Source: CAWBRT01 sp963814745 (GTDB taxonomy: Bacteria > Acidobacteriota > Terriglobia > Terriglobales > Acidobacteriaceae). From it: 64,000 bases of DNA. Within the stretch, counting starts at the first letter, position 1. Every line of letters begins with the position of its first letter. The notes beneath the pieces are model-generated. The model was given only the letters and a program-made list of their open reading frames with translations. It did not search any database and was not told the DNA's origin. Of this stretch, positions 9,279 to 18,575 are shown piece by piece. The position numbers and the translations under genes are program-made. Location of the stretch: contig CAWFEA010000012.1 in assembly GCA_963814745.1 (NCBI GenBank), positions 1 to 64,000 of the forward strand, written 5' to 3'.

Positions 9279-9516
9279 CGCCCAGGCGAGAGACTGCGGA
9301 AAATCGCTCCGTGTTCGAAACAGAGTGTCGTCCCGAGCGCAGCCGGGGTCCGCAGCCTGATCAGTCCGCTCCCGCACTTTCAGCCGCGCATCAGCCCATT
9401 CCCAGCCGCTCGTTTTTCGACTCCGTAGACCCAGTTTTCGCAGTCGTAGGCAGAGGATCGGGGGAAGCTGCGCCGGGTGGGTTATCCTTGGGTAAACCGA
9501 ATAGCAGGAGACTGAG

Positions 9517-10321
9517 ATGAAATCAAGGTGCGTGGCCGGGCTGCTCACGTTGCTGCTGGCTTGCTCATTGGCCGAGGCGCAGGAGCGGCTCAGAATGTCG
9601 AACGACGACTTCGACGGAGAACACCGGGTTGCTGAATGTGCTGCTGCCTCCATTTGAAAAGCAGTGCGCGTGCAAGGTAGATGTGATCGCCGTCGGCACC
9701 GGCAAGGCCCTGAAGCTGGGCGAGGCCGGCGACGTGGACGTAGTCCTGGTGCACGCTCGCAGCCTGGAAGACAAGTTCGTGGCTAACGGGTTCGGAGTGA
9801 ACCGGCGCGACGTCATGTACAACGATTTTGTCATCATCGGTCCGGCCAACGACCCGGCGCATATCAAGGGCTTGAAGACAGCGGCTGACGCGTTGCGGAG
9901 AATCGCCGCCGCGCAGGCCGTCTTTATCTCTCGCGGCGACGAATCGGGCACTCACGTCAAGGAGAAAGAGCTTTGGGCCGAGACCGGGATCAACCCCGCG
10001 GGCCGCTGGTATCGCTCGATCGGGCAGGGCATGGGCGAGACCATCATGATGGCGACCGAGGAACGAGGCTACGCGCTCTCGGATCGGGGCACGTACAACG
10101 CTTTCGCCAACGGCAAGACGGACTTGGTAATCTTGTTTGAGGGCGAAAAAGGACTCTTCAATCCCTATGGGGTCATAGCCGTAAACCCGAAGAAGTTCCC
10201 ACATGTCAAATATGACCTCGCCATGAAGTTCGTTGACTACATCACCGGTCCGGCAGGCCAGGCGATTATTGGCCAGTACAAGGTTGCGGGCAAGCCCGTG
10301 TTCTTCCTTTATAAGAAGTAG
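9517..10321 (+). CDS. tupA: TupA, tungstate (or molybdate) ABC transporter substrate-binding protein (frameshift after the signal peptide)
   Basis: Periplasmic oxyanion-binding protein. Signal peptide MKSRCVAGLLTLLLACSLAEA, then a frame change near 9600. Past it the other frame reads TTTSTENTGLLNVLLPPFE, the hallmark TTTS anion-binding start of the TupA/WtpA-type family. Further family features are GDESGTHVKEKELW, GQGMGETIMMATEERGYALSDRGTY and the C-terminal GPAGQAIIGQYKVAGKPVF. The permease, ATPase and moeA follow in the same direction. Tungstate is favoured over molybdate by the TTTST signature and the TupB-type permease, but the ligand is not proven. The 238-bp upstream region shows no clear promoter. 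Confidence 0.87.
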
Positions 10322-10343
10322 GAAGTACGAAGCGAGGCGGGAA

Positions 10344-11039
10344 GTGGGCTTCATCGCGGAATCCTTCAGGACGGCTCTCGCCCTGATCTTCGCGGCTGAC
10401 GCGGATGTCTTCGCGGCGGTTCGGACCTCGGTCAGCGTGGCGGCGTGGTCGGTTCTGTTGGCTGCGGTCTTCGGCATACCGGCGGGGATGGGGGTCGGCG
10501 TCAATCAGTTTCCCCTGAGGCGAGTGGTGATCGTTGTGCTCAACAGCCTGATGGCGATGCCGACGGTTGTCATCGGCCTGCTGGTTTACGGCCTGGTGAG
10601 CCGGCAGGGACCGCTGGGCACTTGGGGCGTGTTGTTCACGCCCGGCGCGATGGTCATCGGGCAAACGCTGCTGGCGGTTCCCATCGTCGCCAACTACACG
10701 CTGAGCGCCATCAAGGGCGCGGATGCCCGGATTGTTCCCACCGCGCTCACGCTGGGAGCCGGTTCGCTGCGCAGCATGATGCAGCTTACGCGCGAAGTTC
10801 GCTTCGGCATCATGGCCGCCGTGATTGCGGGCTTTGGCCGGGTCATCTCCGAGGTGGGCATCGCCATGATGCTCGGCGGCAACATTCGCTGGTACACGCG
10901 GACGATGACTACGGCGATTGCCCTCGAAACCAGCAAAGGCGAGTTTGCCTTCGGCATGGCGCTGGGAATTATTCTGATGGTGGTCTCGCTCTCGATCAAC
11001 ATTTTCCTGACCTTGATGCAGGAGAGCCATCAGCCATGA
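10344..11039 (+). CDS. tupB: TupB, tungstate ABC transporter permease
   Basis: Inner-membrane permease, 231 residues, with about five to six helices. The cytoplasmic EAA-type loop reads DARIVPTALTLGAGSLRSMM, and GFGRVISEVGIAMMLGGNIRWYTRTMTTAI is typical of TupB. The start was placed at GTG 10344, preceded by GAGGCGGGA and 22 bp after tupA; an ORF extension further upstream overlaps tupA and has no family similarity. The stop overlaps tupC as ATGA, which points to translational coupling. The gene is intact. Confidence 0.9.
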   Translation: MGFIAESFRTALALIFAADADVFAAVRTSVSVAAWSVLLAAVFGIPAGMGVGVNQFPLRRVVIVVLNSLMAMPTVVIGLLVYGLVSRQGPLGTWGVLFTPGAMVIGQTLLAVPIVANYTLSAIKGADARIVPTALTLGAGSLRSMMQLTREVRFGIMAAVIAGFGRVISEVGIAMMLGGNIRWYTRTMTTAIALETSKGEFAFGMALGIILMVVSLSINIFLTLMQESHQP

Positions 11040-11755
11040 AGCCTGCTCAATATCATCTGCAGAACATTCGCGCGTCTTATCGCGGAACGCTTGCCCTGGA
11101 GGTGGATGAGCTTACCATCGCCAGTGGACGCCTGCATATTCTCGCCGGTCCGAATGGCTCCGGCAAAAGCACCCTGTTGAGCATCCTGGCTTGGCTGATG
11201 AAGCCCGAGCGCGGGCAGATCGAATTTGCCGGCAGCGAAATCGACTGGCGGAGCAAGCAACTCGCCGGTTTGCGGAAGCGAGTCACGCTGCTCCATCAGC
11301 ATGCGTTTCTGTTCTCCGGCACGGTGTCGGCGAATGTGGCGTTTGGCCCCAAGGCCCGGGGCATGGCGAAGGAAGATGTGCAACGCCGGGTGAGAGAATC
11401 GCTGGCGATGGTTGCGCTCGACGGATTTGCCCCGAGAAATGCGCGGCATCTGTCCGGCGGTGAAGCGCGCCGCGTGGCGTTAGCCAGAGCGCTGGCGTGC
11501 CGGCCGGAGGTGTTGCTGCTCGACGAGCCTCTGGCCCACGTGGACAACGAGAGCGCGGAGATTATCGAGGCGCTGGTAGTCTCGCTTTCCGGCCAGGGGA
11601 CGACGGTGGTCATGTCGAGTCACAATGAGCAACTGGGACAAAGGGCTGAGTGCAGAGTGATACGGCTTCTCGACGGCAAGGTGGAACGGCTAGACGGGGG
11701 AAACGGTGAGCCGCCGAACCGCGCCGTGGAGGGATATCGTCATGCCAAGTTTTGA
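11036..11755 (+). CDS. tupC: TupC, tungstate ABC transporter ATP-binding protein
   Basis: Cytoplasmic ATPase of the transporter, 239 residues. Walker A GPNGSGKST (about 38-46), Q-loop region TLLHQHAFLFSGTV, signature LSGGEARRVALARAL (about 139) and Walker B with catalytic glutamate LLLDEPLAHVD are all present. It starts inside tupB (ATGA overlap) and its 3' end overlaps the moeA start by 14 bp, so transport and metal insertion are co-expressed. The gene is intact. Confidence 0.92.
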   Translation: MKPAQYHLQNIRASYRGTLALEVDELTIASGRLHILAGPNGSGKSTLLSILAWLMKPERGQIEFAGSEIDWRSKQLAGLRKRVTLLHQHAFLFSGTVSANVAFGPKARGMAKEDVQRRVRESLAMVALDGFAPRNARHLSGGEARRVALARALACRPEVLLLDEPLAHVDNESAEIIEALVVSLSGQGTTVVMSSHNEQLGQRAECRVIRLLDGKVERLDGGNGEPPNRAVEGYRHAKF

Positions 11756-12950
11756 AGAAGCACGCCGCCTGATTCTGGAGAACATCACGCGTTTGGCGCC
11801 GGAACGTGTGGGCCTGCTGGAATCTTTCGGGCGAGTGATCGCCGAGGACATGGTGGCGCCATGGGATATGCCCGCCTGCGACAACTCGGCCATGGATGGC
11901 TACGCCGTCCGCAGCGCCGATTGCCCGGCCAGCCTGCGGATTACCGGCTTTGTGCCTGCCGGAGCCGTGGCGGCCGGTCCCGTCGAAGCGGGCTGCGCGA
12001 TCAAGATCATGACCGGAGCGCCTGTGCCTGCGGGTTGCGACACCGTTGTGCCCTTCGAGGACGCGGAAGAGCGCGGCGGCGAGGTCCGCATCGCAACGCC
12101 GGTGACACCGGGCCAGCATATTCGCAGGGCGGGCGAGGACGTTCGCCAAGGCGAAATCGTCATCTCTTCAGGTAGGGTAATCCGCGCGGCGGAGATCAGC
12201 ATGCTGGCTTCCTGCGGCCAGGTGCGGGTGATGGTTTATCGTCAGCCGACGGTCGCCATTCTTTCCACCGGCGACGAACTGCTGGAGGCAGGTGAGCCGC
12301 TGCTTCCGGGCAAGGTGGTGGACAGCAACGGAATGTCGTTAGCCGCCGGCGTGCTGGGGTGCGGCGCGACCCCGGCGATCCTCGGCATTGCCCGCGATAA
12401 CCGTGCCAGTCACCGGCAAAAAATGTCGGAGGGGCTCAAAGCGGACGCCTTGATTACCTCGGCGGGAGTATCCGCCGGCGAACGCGATCTGGTGCGGGAG
12501 GTGCTCGCTGAGCTAGGCATGAAGCAGGTTTTCCGCCGGGTTGACATAGCCCCGGGCGCGCCAACCTGCTTCGGTCTTAGGGATGGGACGCCGATCTTCT
12601 GCCTGCCGGGTAATCCGGTCGCCTCGATGATTACCTTTGAAGAATTTGTCAGGCCCGCGCTGCTGAAGATGATGGGTCACCGGCGGGTGGTGAAGCCTCT
12701 GGTAAGCGCAATTCTGCAGGAAGAAGTGCGGAAGAAGCGAGGCAAGGTCAAATTCCTGCGAGTCAGACTCGAATCCGCGGGCGGAAAACTTCTGGCATAC
12801 AGTTCAGGCGATCAGAATACCGGCATCTTGAAGACCATGCTCGAGGCCGACGGATTGGCCGTTCTCCCGGCCGATCGCGTCTCGTTTTCCGCCGGAGACG
12901 AGGTTGAAGTGCATCGCCTATCCGAGGACGCGGAGATGCTGGAGGCATAG
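11742..12950 (+). CDS. moeA: MoeA, molybdopterin molybdenumtransferase
   Basis: Inserts molybdate (or tungstate) into adenylylated molybdopterin. 402 residues, the usual length. The signature DNSAMDGYAVR is near the N-terminus. The MoCF domain shows ILSTGDELLEAG, SAGVSAGERDLV and FCLPGNPVAS, and a C-terminal beta-barrel domain ends near EVEVHRLSEDAE. ATG 11742 follows GGAGGG at 8 nt. The overlap with tupC links oxyanion uptake to cofactor maturation. Clients in this window are MsrP; others would lie outside. Whether this copy handles tungsten or molybdenum is open. Confidence 0.95.
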   Translation: MPSFEEARRLILENITRLAPERVGLLESFGRVIAEDMVAPWDMPACDNSAMDGYAVRSADCPASLRITGFVPAGAVAAGPVEAGCAIKIMTGAPVPAGCDTVVPFEDAEERGGEVRIATPVTPGQHIRRAGEDVRQGEIVISSGRVIRAAEISMLASCGQVRVMVYRQPTVAILSTGDELLEAGEPLLPGKVVDSNGMSLAAGVLGCGATPAILGIARDNRASHRQKMSEGLKADALITSAGVSAGERDLVREVLAELGMKQVFRRVDIAPGAPTCFGLRDGTPIFCLPGNPVASMITFEEFVRPALLKMMGHRRVVKPLVSAILQEEVRKKRGKVKFLRVRLESAGGKLLAYSSGDQNTGILKTMLEADGLAVLPADRVSFSAGDEVEVHRLSEDAEMLEA

Positions 12951-13128
12951 ACCGGACTAACCGAAGAGGTGTCTCCGCGAAGCCGCCGCACCTCCGAGCC
13001 GATGGCGAACCGCATTCGCCGATTCGCGGCCTCGATGCGCAAACGCGCCAGGCTTTACATCGAAGCCACGAATCGCACCAGCGGGTCCGGTTGCCGGCGC
13101 TCCCATTACCAGCGGCTACATTGCCGCC

Positions 13129-14118
13129 CTAGTTCTTGACTCCGGCCGGCTCGGCGATCGGGGATGCCTTCAATTGCTGAACCTCCTGCCGTAGCTGGTC
13201 GAACAGCACCGAAGTGAGGTACCGCTCGCCGAAGTCCGGAAGAACCACCACGATCAATTTGCCGGCGTTCTCCGGACGCTGCGCAACTTTTAGAGCCGCA
13301 CTCACCGCCGCGCCGGAAGAAATTCCGACCAGCAAGCCTTCTTCCAGGGGCAAGCGGCGCGCGATCGCGATGGCCTCGTCGTTGGTGACCTGGACGATTT
13401 CGTCGATCAGCTCCGTCTTGAGAACCTTGGGCACAAAGCCGGCGCCGATTCCCTGGATCTTATGCGGTCCGGGCTTGCCGCCCGAGAGTACGGGGCTGTC
13501 GGTAGGCTCGACGGCGATGGCCTTGAAGCCGGGCTTACGAGCCTTGATGTATTCGCTGATGCCGGTCAGGGTGCCTCCGGTGCCGACGCCGGAGACGAGG
13601 ATGTCCACCTTGCCGTCGGTGTCGTTCCAGATTTCAGGGCCGGTGGTCTCAAAGTGGATCTTCGGGTTGGCCGGGTTCTCGAACTGTTGCAGGATGTAGC
13701 CGTTCGGCGTCTGGCTTAGTATCTCCTCGGCTTTCGCCATGGCGCCTTTCATGCCGCTCGGGCCGGGGGTGAGCACGAGTTCGGCCCCGAAGGCGCGCAG
13801 CAGAACGCGACGCTCGAGGCTCATCGTCTCCGGCATGGTGAGGGTGAGTTTGTATCCCTTGACCGCGGCCACAAAGGCCAGAGCGATGCCTGTGTTGCCG
13901 CTGGTCGGCTCGATCAACACCGTCTGCCCCGGCTTTATCTTGCCTTCGCGCTCGGCGCTATCGATCATGGCGAAACCGATGCGGTCTTTCACGCTATTGG
14001 CCGGGTTGGCACTCTCCAGTTTAGCGACGACCCTGGCGTAAGCGCCTTCCGCCACCCGGTTCAATTGAACCAGCGGAGTCCGCCCAATCAGCTCGGTGAT
14101 GTTTGTTGCTATGTTCAT
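13129..14118 (-). CDS. cysK: Cysteine synthase A (O-acetylserine sulfhydrylase)
   Basis: PLP enzyme making cysteine from O-acetylserine and sulfide. 329 residues. The PLP lysine lies in NPANSVKDRIG, the phosphate and carboxylate loops are PTSGNTGIALA and GVGTGGTLTG, and the C-terminal GISSGAAVSAAL is typical of CysK. The start was set at the ATG at 14118, which has GGAG six bases upstream; in-frame ATG (14124) and TTG (14130) overlap that ribosome binding site. It is a single gene opposite to the tup-moeA operon, with the dsr cluster, which would generate sulfide, about 4 kb away. Confidence 0.95.
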   Translation of the reverse strand: MNIATNITELIGRTPLVQLNRVAEGAYARVVAKLESANPANSVKDRIGFAMIDSAEREGKIKPGQTVLIEPTSGNTGIALAFVAAVKGYKLTLTMPETMSLERRVLLRAFGAELVLTPGPSGMKGAMAKAEEILSQTPNGYILQQFENPANPKIHFETTGPEIWNDTDGKVDILVSGVGTGGTLTGISEYIKARKPGFKAIAVEPTDSPVLSGGKPGPHKIQGIGAGFVPKVLKTELIDEIVQVTNDEAIAIARRLPLEEGLLVGISSGAAVSAALKVAQRPENAGKLIVVVLPDFGERYLTSVLFDQLRQEVQQLKASPIAEPAGVKN

Positions 14119-14468
14119 ATTCATCTCCAATATAGAATGGCTCGCCCAAAAGGGCCGCGATTGAAGGTTGAAAAATGCAGGGAACCGGCGTTGCTCAAGA
14201 AGGGATCGGGTTTACCGACATCGATGCATATAGACCCTACCAGTAAAGCACGTAAGCATAACAAAAGCCAACAACGGGCCAAAACGAAGCTCACCGCAAT
14301 GGCGCCGCCGCGTCCGCGGGCAGCTAAGCTCCTCACCACAGTTGGAGCAGAGAACCGCATTGCGGGTTGCAACGCCTACCAAAATATGATGCGAATAGGC
14401 GCAGCACGATGCAAATAGAAAGCGATCATTTGCAGTTGCCTTGACTCTGAAGGCGGCGAGCAGCCGGT
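14119..14468. other. Intergenic, no supported gene
   Basis: Upstream of cysK. Short frames exist on both strands but have atypical composition and no family resemblance. A minus-strand frame with CSNCGEELSC near 14310 looks like a zinc knuckle but has no start, ribosome site or continuation. No clear promoter was recognised. Confidence 0.4.
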
Positions 14469-14596
14469 CTTAGGATCAAACTCTTTACCTCAGGGGCTAA
14501 AGCCCGCAACCTACTTGGCTGTGTGCGGCTCGGCTGAAGCCGAGCCCCTTCAAAACCGCGAAACACATATGCGACGAACTTCTGATTCAGGACACT
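14469..14596 (-). repeat. Dispersed intergenic repeat R1, copy 1
   Basis: About 125 bp, nearly the reverse complement of 49671-49794. The shared core contains the perfect palindrome GGCTCGGCTTCAGCCGAGCC region and a second small hairpin GGGGCTAAAGCCC. The edges are imperfect inverted repeats (GGATCA...). It touches the mrfB stop codon. Confidence 0.8.
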
Positions 14597-15917
14597 AGGC
14601 ATCCATGGCGTCGAGCAGGGTTCGCCCGATCTTCTGTTCGAGTCGCCCGAGCCGATGCTCGAAGCGCGCTTTAGCTCTGCGGTAGAAGGCCGGCGCGATT
14701 GTCCCCGCCTGGTTCGCACGGCGAAGCTCGGCGAGCGCCTCGCGGGTGACCGCCAGCGCCAGTTGCGGCAGGCGGGCTTCATGCTCATAGTAGATGGCCA
14801 ACTGCTCGTAAGCTTCGTAGCCCTCGCGAGAGTTTCCCAGTGCGCTCCGCCAAAGTTCGCACGCGCGGGCGAGGTCTCCGTCGCGCTTCGCCAGCCGCGC
14901 CAGCGCGGCGCGGGCGGCACGATCGGTTTCGAGCGCGGCAGCACTGCGCCAATCGATTGTTCATAGAGTTTGCGGGCGCGGGCGCGCTCGCCGCGCCGCT
15001 CGCAGATGCGAGACACGCCGTACAACTCCAGCCCATCCTGACTGGTTGTTTCCTCGTCAGCGAGCAGTGAGAGGATGCGGCCCGCGAGTCCGGCAAGACC
15101 GCAGAGGTCCATTTGGTTGTGGTGGAAGACGGGGACCAGCGCCTCCGCGCATCCGCCGCGCACAAAGTCGAGATAGATTCTGGGGATCAGCTCCGAGGCC
15201 AGATCCGCGCCCCGGTCCCAGCCGAGCACGTGGCGTTCGAGTTGCGACAGTCTGACCGAGCCGAGCCGCAGCCGCCAGAGGCTCCGCGCCGGATGCAGGA
15301 AATCGAGGTGGGCCAGCGGCACGGGCGGGGGAATGATTCGCGCCATCCGGTAGCGGGTTTCGAGCAGCGGCCAGTCGAACGATTTGCCGTTGAACGTGAC
15401 CAGCACCGGACGCTCCGCTAGCCGTTCCGCAAGTGCCGCGAGCAGCGAGGGCTCTTCACTGTACTCGCGCATGAACAACTGCTCGACCTCAAGGCCTCCG
15501 CCTTCCCACCATGCCAGCCCGACCAGAAATGGATACGTTCCCGTTCCGCCGGCGAGCCCGGTTGTCTCCGTGTCCAGAAAAAGCCAGCGCTCGGCGTCGG
15601 CAACCTCTGCGGGCGCATCAGGCGCGAGCAACCGCAATGCGCCGGCGTTCGGCACGCACGGAGCATGGCCGCCATGCCAACAGTGCAGCGACAGATGTTC
15701 GCCGTGCAGGTTCCGCTTTACCGACGCCCCCAGAATCAGCCGCTAGCCGCTCCGACGCCATGGCAGCGCGCGAAGCACCGGCGGCGGATTCTTCTTCGCT
15801 AAGGCTCCGCACCGGCACGGCCTCGTGTCCCGGCAGGGATGGCCGCGAAGGAGGCTGCAGCGCCTTCAACCCGGCAAAGCGATCTGCGATTGTGCGAACC
15901 ACTTTAGCTTCGTCCAC
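14595..15917 (-). CDS. mrfB: MrfB (YprB), DEDD-type exonuclease of the MrfAB repair pair (frameshifted)
   Basis: RNase H-fold 3'-5' exonuclease; in Bacillus subtilis MrfB works with the helicase MrfA to excise mitomycin-type lesions. Exonuclease motif I is LFLDTETTGLAGGTGTY, motif II VTFNGKSFDWPLLETRY, then HLDFLHPARSLW, and motif III VPVFHHNQMDLCGL. The C-terminal part is helical and TPR-like and ends RTLLDAMDA at 14595. A longer in-frame reading through repeat R1 is an artefact. Frames change near 15745, 14960 and 14800. The start is uncertain; GTG 15917 sits 45 bp after the mrfA stop and follows AAGG. The pair order mrfA-mrfB supports the call. Confidence 0.8.
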
Positions 15918-15961
15918 CTTCAATATCCTGGAGCTTGTTTCAACCCACTCCACTGACCGGG

Positions 15962-18367
15962 CTACGCCTGGCGCCCGGGCACATCGCAACCCAGTTGCTC
16001 AAGAATCGCCAGAGCCACTTCTTTAGCTCGTTCGCTGCTTGTTGCCCGCGGGGCCGACGCACGACGGGCATCCGTTATCGCATGGACAGGCCGCGATCAG
16101 TTCACGGGTGCGCGCCAGCAGCACATGGCAGGCGCGGTAGAGCGGTTCGCTGAATCCAATCCCTCCGGGATAGGCGTCGTACAGATACAGGTTCGGCTCG
16201 AAAAATTCTTTCTCGGCGTCGGCCGCGGCCGCGAACTCCTGCCATTCGATATCGCGCGCCGGCGCTCGGCGGACGCTCGCCGACTGCGGTGCCAAGGTCG
16301 CGACGGTCGCACATCAGCAGCAGCGTCGCCATGGACGCCAGCGCGTAGAGCAGTCCGAAGATGCCGCTCTGCCGCTCGGAAAGCGTGAACGGCAAGCCCG
16401 CCAGCAGCTCGGGTTCGAGCGTCACCCAAAAGGCGGTGGTGTGCATCTCGTTCTCCGGCAGTTCCAGTTTTCCGGAGCCCACGTTCTCATTGGTGAAGAA
16501 CTTGATTTTCTTGAAACCGACAACCTGCGAGCGCACCAGCACATCGCCGTGCGCGCGCGCGGCCGGGCCGGGGATGCTCTGCTCTTCCGCGATTTCGAGC
16601 ACCCGCACCTGGGTGTAGCGGATGGCGTCGGTGAAGTAGTCCACGCTCACGCGCTTCACGTAGGCTTTGCGCTGATCGAAATCGAGCCGCTCGACGTGGT
16701 ACTGCTGGCCCTGGTGAATGTAGATCGCTTTGGGATGAACGGTGGTGAGCGCGGACGAGAAATCCACTTCGCCGATCACCTCCGGCTCGCCATCACTGCT
16801 GGTAATGTCGATGATGACGAAATTATCGGAGGTCACCGAGCGCAGGCTGATCGTGTCCGCCGGATAACCCTCCTGCACCCAGTGCCAGTCGCCTCCGCTG
16901 CGCTGCAGGAAGCCTGCTTGCGCCAGCCGTTCGCAGAGTTCGGGCAATTCCACGCCGCCGAATCGCTCATCGGGCGAGAGCGGCAGCTCGAACGCCGCGC
17001 ACTTCAAATGGTTCACGAGGATCTCAAGATTGTCCGGCTGGATGTGCGCGTGCTCGGGCGAGCTGCCGAAGAAGTAGTCGGGATGCTGCACGATGAATTG
17101 GTCGAGCGGCGCGGAAGAGGCGACAAACACGGCGCAGGAACTCCCGCTGCGGCGCCCGGCGCGCCCGGCGCGCTGCCAGGTGGAAGCAATCGAGCCCGCG
17201 TAGCCCGCCATCACGCAAGCGTCGAGCGAGCCGATATCGATTCCCAGCTCTAGCGCGTTGGTGGTCACCACGCCGCGGATGCGGCCCTCGCGCAACCCGC
17301 GCTCAATCTCGCGCCGTTCTTCCGGCAAGTATCCGCCGCGGTAGCCGCGGACTGGCTTCCGCCTGGCCGGGCTGCGGCGGATTCGCCTGCTGCAAGTAGG
17401 TGAGCAGGACCTCGGTATGCAACCGGCTGTTGGCGAAAACAATGGTCTGCAACTTGCGCGCGAGCAGTTCCTTGGCTACCCGGGTGGCTTCATTGATATA
17501 GCTGCGGCGGATGCCGAGATTGCGGTTGACCATCGGCGGATTGTAGAAAACGAAAAGCTTTTCCGCCGCCGGCGCGCCATTCTCCTCGACCACCTCGACT
17601 TCGCTTTCGATGAGTTGCGCGGCCAGCTCGCCCGGATTGGCGATCGTCGCCGAGCAGCAGATGAACTGGGGATCGGAACCGTAAAAGCGCGCGACGCGTC
17701 GCAGTCGCCGCAGTACATTCGCCAGATGGCTGCCGAACACGCCGCGATAGGTATGCAACTCATCGAGCACGATGTAGCGCAGGTTCTCAAACAGCCGCAT
17801 CCACTTGGTGTGGTGCGGCAGGATTCCGGTGTGCAGCATGTCCGGGTTGGTCAGGACGACGTGTCCGCGCTCGCGAATCGCTTTGCGCGCGTCGCTCGGG
17901 GTGTCGCCGTCGTAGGTGAACACGCCGAAGCGATCGTCGAGCCGCGTGCCAAGATCGTGCAATTCGGCGAGCTGGTCCTGGGCCAGCGCCTTGGTCGGAA
18001 ACAAATAAAGAGCGCGGGTATCGGGATTCTCCAGCACTGCATTCAACACCGGCAGGTTGTAGCAGAGGGTTTTACCGGAGGCCGTCGGGGTTACGACGAC
18101 GACGTTTCTGCCGTCGTGCACCAGTTCGGCGGTGGCAGCCTGGTGCGAATACAGTTCCGTGATTCCCTTGGCGCGATACGCCTCGGAAAGCTCCTTGCTC
18201 ACCCACTCCGGCATGGGGCGAAACTGCGCCGCGCGGGCCGGGATGTGGCGCACGGAAGTCAGCACTTCGTCCGTGCGATAGCGGGCGACCAGGGTTCCCA
18301 GGATCTCCTGGACGGTGTCCAAAGTGGTGCGCGATCGTGGGGCCAGAGCTTGTTGCGACGGGGACAT
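15962..18367 (-). CDS. mrfA: MrfA (YprA), DEAD/DEAH-box helicase with DUF1998 domain (frameshifted)
   Basis: Superfamily 2 DNA helicase, about 800 residues. Walker A TPTASGKTLCYNLP, motif II LDELHTYRG, motif III CCSATIAN, and in the second RecA domain TNALELGIDIG and QRAGRAGRRSGSS. The C-terminal DUF1998 region ends with a zinc-type cysteine cluster, ACPCDNGCPSCVGP, then a tail RAKEVALAILEQLG. Frame changes near 17350, 16290 and 16040 are needed to read it through. ATG 18367 has GGAGG at 5 nt. The B. subtilis counterpart is a mitomycin repair factor; function here is inferred from the family and the adjacent mrfB. Confidence 0.87.
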
Positions 18368-18575
18368 GCAGCCTCCGTTGATTCGCCTTTTATTCGCTTT
18401 TAGCCTAGCATTTCGCGCTCCCTGGAGCAATCTTAAAATGGCGAATGAATGGCGAAGCCGCACCTCGGGGCAAAACAGGCTTTGGCCGCAGTGATGAGGC
18501 AGATTGTGTCGATGGGATTTCAACCGATTTCAGGCTGAGCTGTGATGAGAGTCATTGCGGCGGTTTCAATATTAA

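Noticed and set aside
9326..9352. R2-like half element TGTCGTCCCGAGCGCAGCC
   Set aside because: Only one edge is present and no matching inverted end follows, so it was not listed as a repeat copy.
14065..14418. 117-codon open frame upstream of cysK
   Set aside because: It overlaps the cysK start antisense, has no ribosome site and shows no family resemblance.
14426..14594. C-terminal extension of mrfB through repeat R1
   Set aside because: The conserved MrfB tail is in another frame and stops at 14595; the extension translates repeat DNA.
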